8,181 nucleotides of DNA, taken from positions 1 to 8,181 of the forward strand of contig CAZAYB010000135.1 of the NCBI GenBank assembly GCA_964489215.1, given 5' to 3'. The position numbers and the translations under genes are program-made. Numbering within the stretch: the stretch's first letter is position 1; each line of letters starts with the position of its first letter. The notes beneath the pieces were generated by a model that searched no databases, was not told where the DNA came from, and worked only from the letters and a program-made list of their open reading frames with translations. Shown piece by piece: positions 6,596-8,181 of the stretch. This DNA is from CAZAYB01 sp964489215 (GTDB taxonomy: Bacteria; Planctomycetota; Phycisphaerae; Sedimentisphaerales; Anaerohalosphaeraceae).

Positions 6596-7762
6596 TTAAT
6601 AAACCTTTTCAATATCTCCAAACCGAGCAGCTGATTCCACTGGTTGTTTATATCCAACTATTTTTCTTGAGTTCCTCTTTAATTTTTTATCCAAAACTGC
6701 TTCTACCATGGAATAAAAATTTTCAAGCGGTGTATCTAATTGCACATGATGGGTTGGCCCTAAAATTAAACCGCCATTTTTTCCAACATTTTCGAGCCGA
6801 TTTTTAATTTCGTTTTTTACTTCCACCGTAGAACCAAAGGGTAACGTATGCTGTTCATCAACTGTGCCCCAGAAACATAACCTGTCCCCGTAAGCCTCTT
6901 TTACAACAGCTGGGTCCATACAGCCGGGCTGAACCGGATTTAACACGTCAATACCTATCTCAATAAGGTCCTCTATAATGTCAAATATCTTGCCGTCGCA
7001 GTGATAAGCGACTTTAACTGCCGGATTGATTTCTTTGATCTTCGCCACCAGATTTTTCATGCGGGGTTTAAGGAAATGACGCCACATATCCGGAGCAATT
7101 AACATACCCTTTTGAGTACCCACATCATCACCGAGCCAGATCATATCAACACCTAAACACGTCAACTTTTTAGCAACTTCAAGGTGATATAAATACGGTA
7201 TATCAAGTATTCTTTCGGCCAACTGCGGATTAATTGCCAAATCCATAAGAAGACGCTCTAATCCCCTTAAAGCCCAGGCAGTTTCAAAAATGGTAGTAAC
7301 AGCCACTCCGACGGTATAATAGTCATCCTTATAACTTGCGACCATGCTTTTTGCCTGCTCATAAATCTCACTTCGATGCGGATCCGGAGGGCAATAAGAT
7401 TCAATGGCACCATCAACAGCAAGAGGATTAACTGCTATTTCCGTATATGCCCCTTTGCCAAAAGGTGTCTCGTAAAAACTTTTTTTCCATCCGATCCCCC
7501 ATTCATCAACATACTCATCATCTTTCTGATAGTAACTGTTGGCCCAGCCGACAGAAGTAAGCAGCATATCCTGCTCTGTTGCAATTTCAAGAATATATGG
7601 ATTGCCGCCCCCATGAGGATTATGGCCCTTTCCTGAGATAAGGCCAAGGTCTTTAATTAATCTCTCAGCAAATTCCGGCGTAAAACTAATTTGAATAGGA
7701 CAACGGTCCGGCTGTTCATGGTTTAGAGATGCTTTAACTCTGTCTCTATGATTCCAGCTCAT
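6596..7762 (-). CDS. Uroporphyrinogen decarboxylase-superfamily protein, probably not a true HemE
   Basis: The 388-residue cytoplasmic protein opens with RDRVKASLNHEQPDRCPI (6-23), the N-terminal signature of the URO-D/MtaA-CmuA superfamily, and has no signal peptide. Further family features are the MIWLGDDVGTQ segment (207-217), AYHCDGKIFDII (252-263), DVLNPVQPGCMDP (272-284), FWGTVDEQHTLPFGS (297-311) and ILGPTHHVQLDTPLENF (333-349). H254, C255 and C281 are candidate metal ligands, but the exact H-x-C pattern of zinc methyltransferases such as MtaA is not reproduced (HCDG instead). True uroporphyrinogen decarboxylase differs in its N-terminal arginine-rich substrate motif and is shorter. 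Members of this branch are frequent in Planctomycetota and Lentisphaerota, beside sugar-degradation genes; their substrates are mostly unknown. A role in methyl transfer or demethylation of a modified compound is only a possibility, and no corrinoid protein is visible nearby. AAGGA lies ten bases before the ATG. It is the first gene of the apparent operon. Confidence 0.87.
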   Translation of the reverse strand: MSWNHRDRVKASLNHEQPDRCPIQISFTPEFAERLIKDLGLISGKGHNPHGGGNPYILEIATEQDMLLTSVGWANSYYQKDDEYVDEWGIGWKKSFYETPFGKGAYTEIAVNPLAVDGAIESYCPPDPHRSEIYEQAKSMVASYKDDYYTVGVAVTTIFETAWALRGLERLLMDLAINPQLAERILDIPYLYHLEVAKKLTCLGVDMIWLGDDVGTQKGMLIAPDMWRHFLKPRMKNLVAKIKEINPAVKVAYHCDGKIFDIIEDLIEIGIDVLNPVQPGCMDPAVVKEAYGDRLCFWGTVDEQHTLPFGSTVEVKNEIKNRLENVGKNGGLILGPTHHVQLDTPLENFYSMVEAVLDKKLKRNSRKIVGYKQPVESAARFGDIEKVY

Positions 7763-7843
7763 TTCAACTTTTTCCTTGCCAGATTAAACATGAATTGGGT
7801 AAGAATTAAAAACACCTTAACAAAAATTACTTCCAGCAACCCC

Positions 7844-7872
7844 ATAATATAATAAAAACAAAATGCAAACAA
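7844..7872 (-). promoter_or_regulatory. Sigma70-like promoter candidate for the URO-D-family/LamG operon
   Basis: Minus strand TTGTTT (7872-7867) as -35 and TATTAT (7849-7844) as -10 with a 17-base spacer. The -10 matches five of six consensus bases, the -35 three of six. Transcription would start near 7837 and give a leader of about 75 bases before the ATG at 7762. AT-rich surroundings make chance matches likely, hence the moderate confidence. Confidence 0.4.
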
Positions 7873-7885
7873 CGCCATTTTGCGT
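7863..7885. promoter_or_regulatory. Imperfect inverted repeat overlapping the promoter candidate, possible operator
   Basis: ATGCAAA (7863-7869) and TTTGCGT (7879-7885) are inverted copies with one mismatch, separated by nine bases (centre-to-centre 16). The left arm covers part of the -35 candidate, a position from which a bound dimeric regulator could block RNA polymerase. No regulator gene is in the window, and short arms of this kind can arise by chance. Confidence 0.3.
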
Positions 7886-7985
7886 AAATAAAACTCCAAA
7901 TAGCGAAACCAAAAGAATCTTTTTTTCTCTTCCCCCAACTAACTTGCCAATTAAACCCGTTAAAAACCAGTTAATTAATTGATTA

Positions 7986-8008
7986 TAAAAAACTTAGAGC
8001 AGCTCTAA
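7986..8008 (-). terminator. Short terminator-like hairpin upstream of the operon
   Basis: On the minus strand TTAGAG (8008-8003) pairs with CTCTAA (7999-7994) around a three-base loop, and G then six T residues (7992-7987) follow. The stem is short and only moderately stable, but shape and position fit an intrinsic terminator for a gene entering from the right, isolating it from the operon promoter. Confidence 0.4.
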
Positions 8009-8138
8009 TAATTGCTTTTGAAAGACAACCAGAAATTTTGGGGTTAAATTAATTGCCTCTTTAAAAAGATTTGTGGGTTGCTATGCTCCCAAATGTCCAT
8101 AAGTATAGGATATTATGCTTGTTAGCTTTCGTTTTTAG

Positions 8139-8181
8139 TCAGATTATTTCAACCTCAAAATACTTTTTAGGCCCGTAAGCC
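8139..8181 (-). CDS. Possible C-terminal end of an upstream gene (partial)
   Basis: In one minus frame the last bases encode AYGPKKYFEVEII followed by TGA at 8141-8139. The mix of charged and alternating hydrophobic residues reads like a closing beta strand of a real protein, the strand agrees with all other genes, and a terminator-like hairpin lies downstream. Thirteen codons are too few to identify a family or exclude chance; the other two frames also close within 40 bases. Confidence 0.3.
   Translation of the reverse strand, partial: AYGPKKYFEVEII

Larger units (their letters stand above)
7763..8138. other. AT-rich intergenic region, no gene
   Basis: About 375 bases without a convincing coding frame on either strand. 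It is richer in A and T than the genes around it. It contains, from right to left, a terminator-like hairpin, an inverted repeat and a promoter candidate, listed separately. The rest, including the pyrimidine-rich stretch at 7918-7936, shows nothing I can name. Confidence 0.7.

Noticed and set aside
7982..7987. Perfect TATAAT on the minus strand just after the terminator-like hairpin
   Set aside because: No acceptable -35 element lies 16-18 bases upstream, and the region is so AT-rich that one such match is expected.
8083..8178. Plus-strand mini frame of 31 codons beginning ATGCTCCC
   Set aside because: No good ribosome site, no recognisable protein, and it lies opposite the possible end of an upstream minus-strand gene.

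Overview
The window looks like part of a chromosome from a marine- or sediment-type member of the Planctomycetota, most likely class Phycisphaerae. The evidence is a combination of protein types: a PEP-CTERM protein ending in VPEP plus a hydrophobic stretch plus RRRR, a pseudopilin-like protein with an FTLIE N-terminus and an H-X9-D element followed by an 'ELWSLKWNKNF' type tail, and a large secreted LamG protein with dockerin-like calcium loops and a C-terminal 'WLDYEIWP' ending. This is inference from family resemblance; no rRNA or marker gene is present. All supported genes lie on the minus strand, so the window reads naturally from its right end to its left end.

From right to left: (1) 8181-8139 may be the last codons of an upstream gene, followed by about 375 bases without a gene (8138-7763) that hold a terminator-like hairpin, an inverted repeat and a sigma70-like promoter candidate. 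(2) 7762-6596 encodes a cytoplasmic protein of the uroporphyrinogen decarboxylase/cobamide methyltransferase superfamily. (3) Only 25 bases later, 6570-3913 encodes an 885-residue secreted multidomain protein (beta-rich repeats, FN3-like, galactose-binding-like, dockerin-like loop, LamG, second dockerin-like loop). (4) A perfect 28-bp palindrome separates it from 3834-3022, a pseudopilin-like H-X9-DG-family protein. (5) 2959-2300 encodes a 219-residue PEP-CTERM protein and is closed by a good intrinsic terminator at 2264-2229. (6) 2187-1 encodes a secreted glycoside hydrolase of the alpha-galactosidase (GH36/GH27-like) type whose C-terminus runs off the window; I translated it by hand and it is open without interruption for 729 codons.

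Taken together the genes suggest a surface-associated polysaccharide or glycoconjugate utilisation locus: a secreted hydrolase, two or three extracellular adhesive or carbohydrate-binding proteins, a pseudopilin-like envelope protein, and one cytoplasmic enzyme that might act on a liberated methylated or otherwise modified compound. The link between the genes rests on shared strand, short spacing and matching secretion signals; the substrate is not revealed by the sequence. No tRNA, rRNA, CRISPR array, insertion sequence or transposase was seen.
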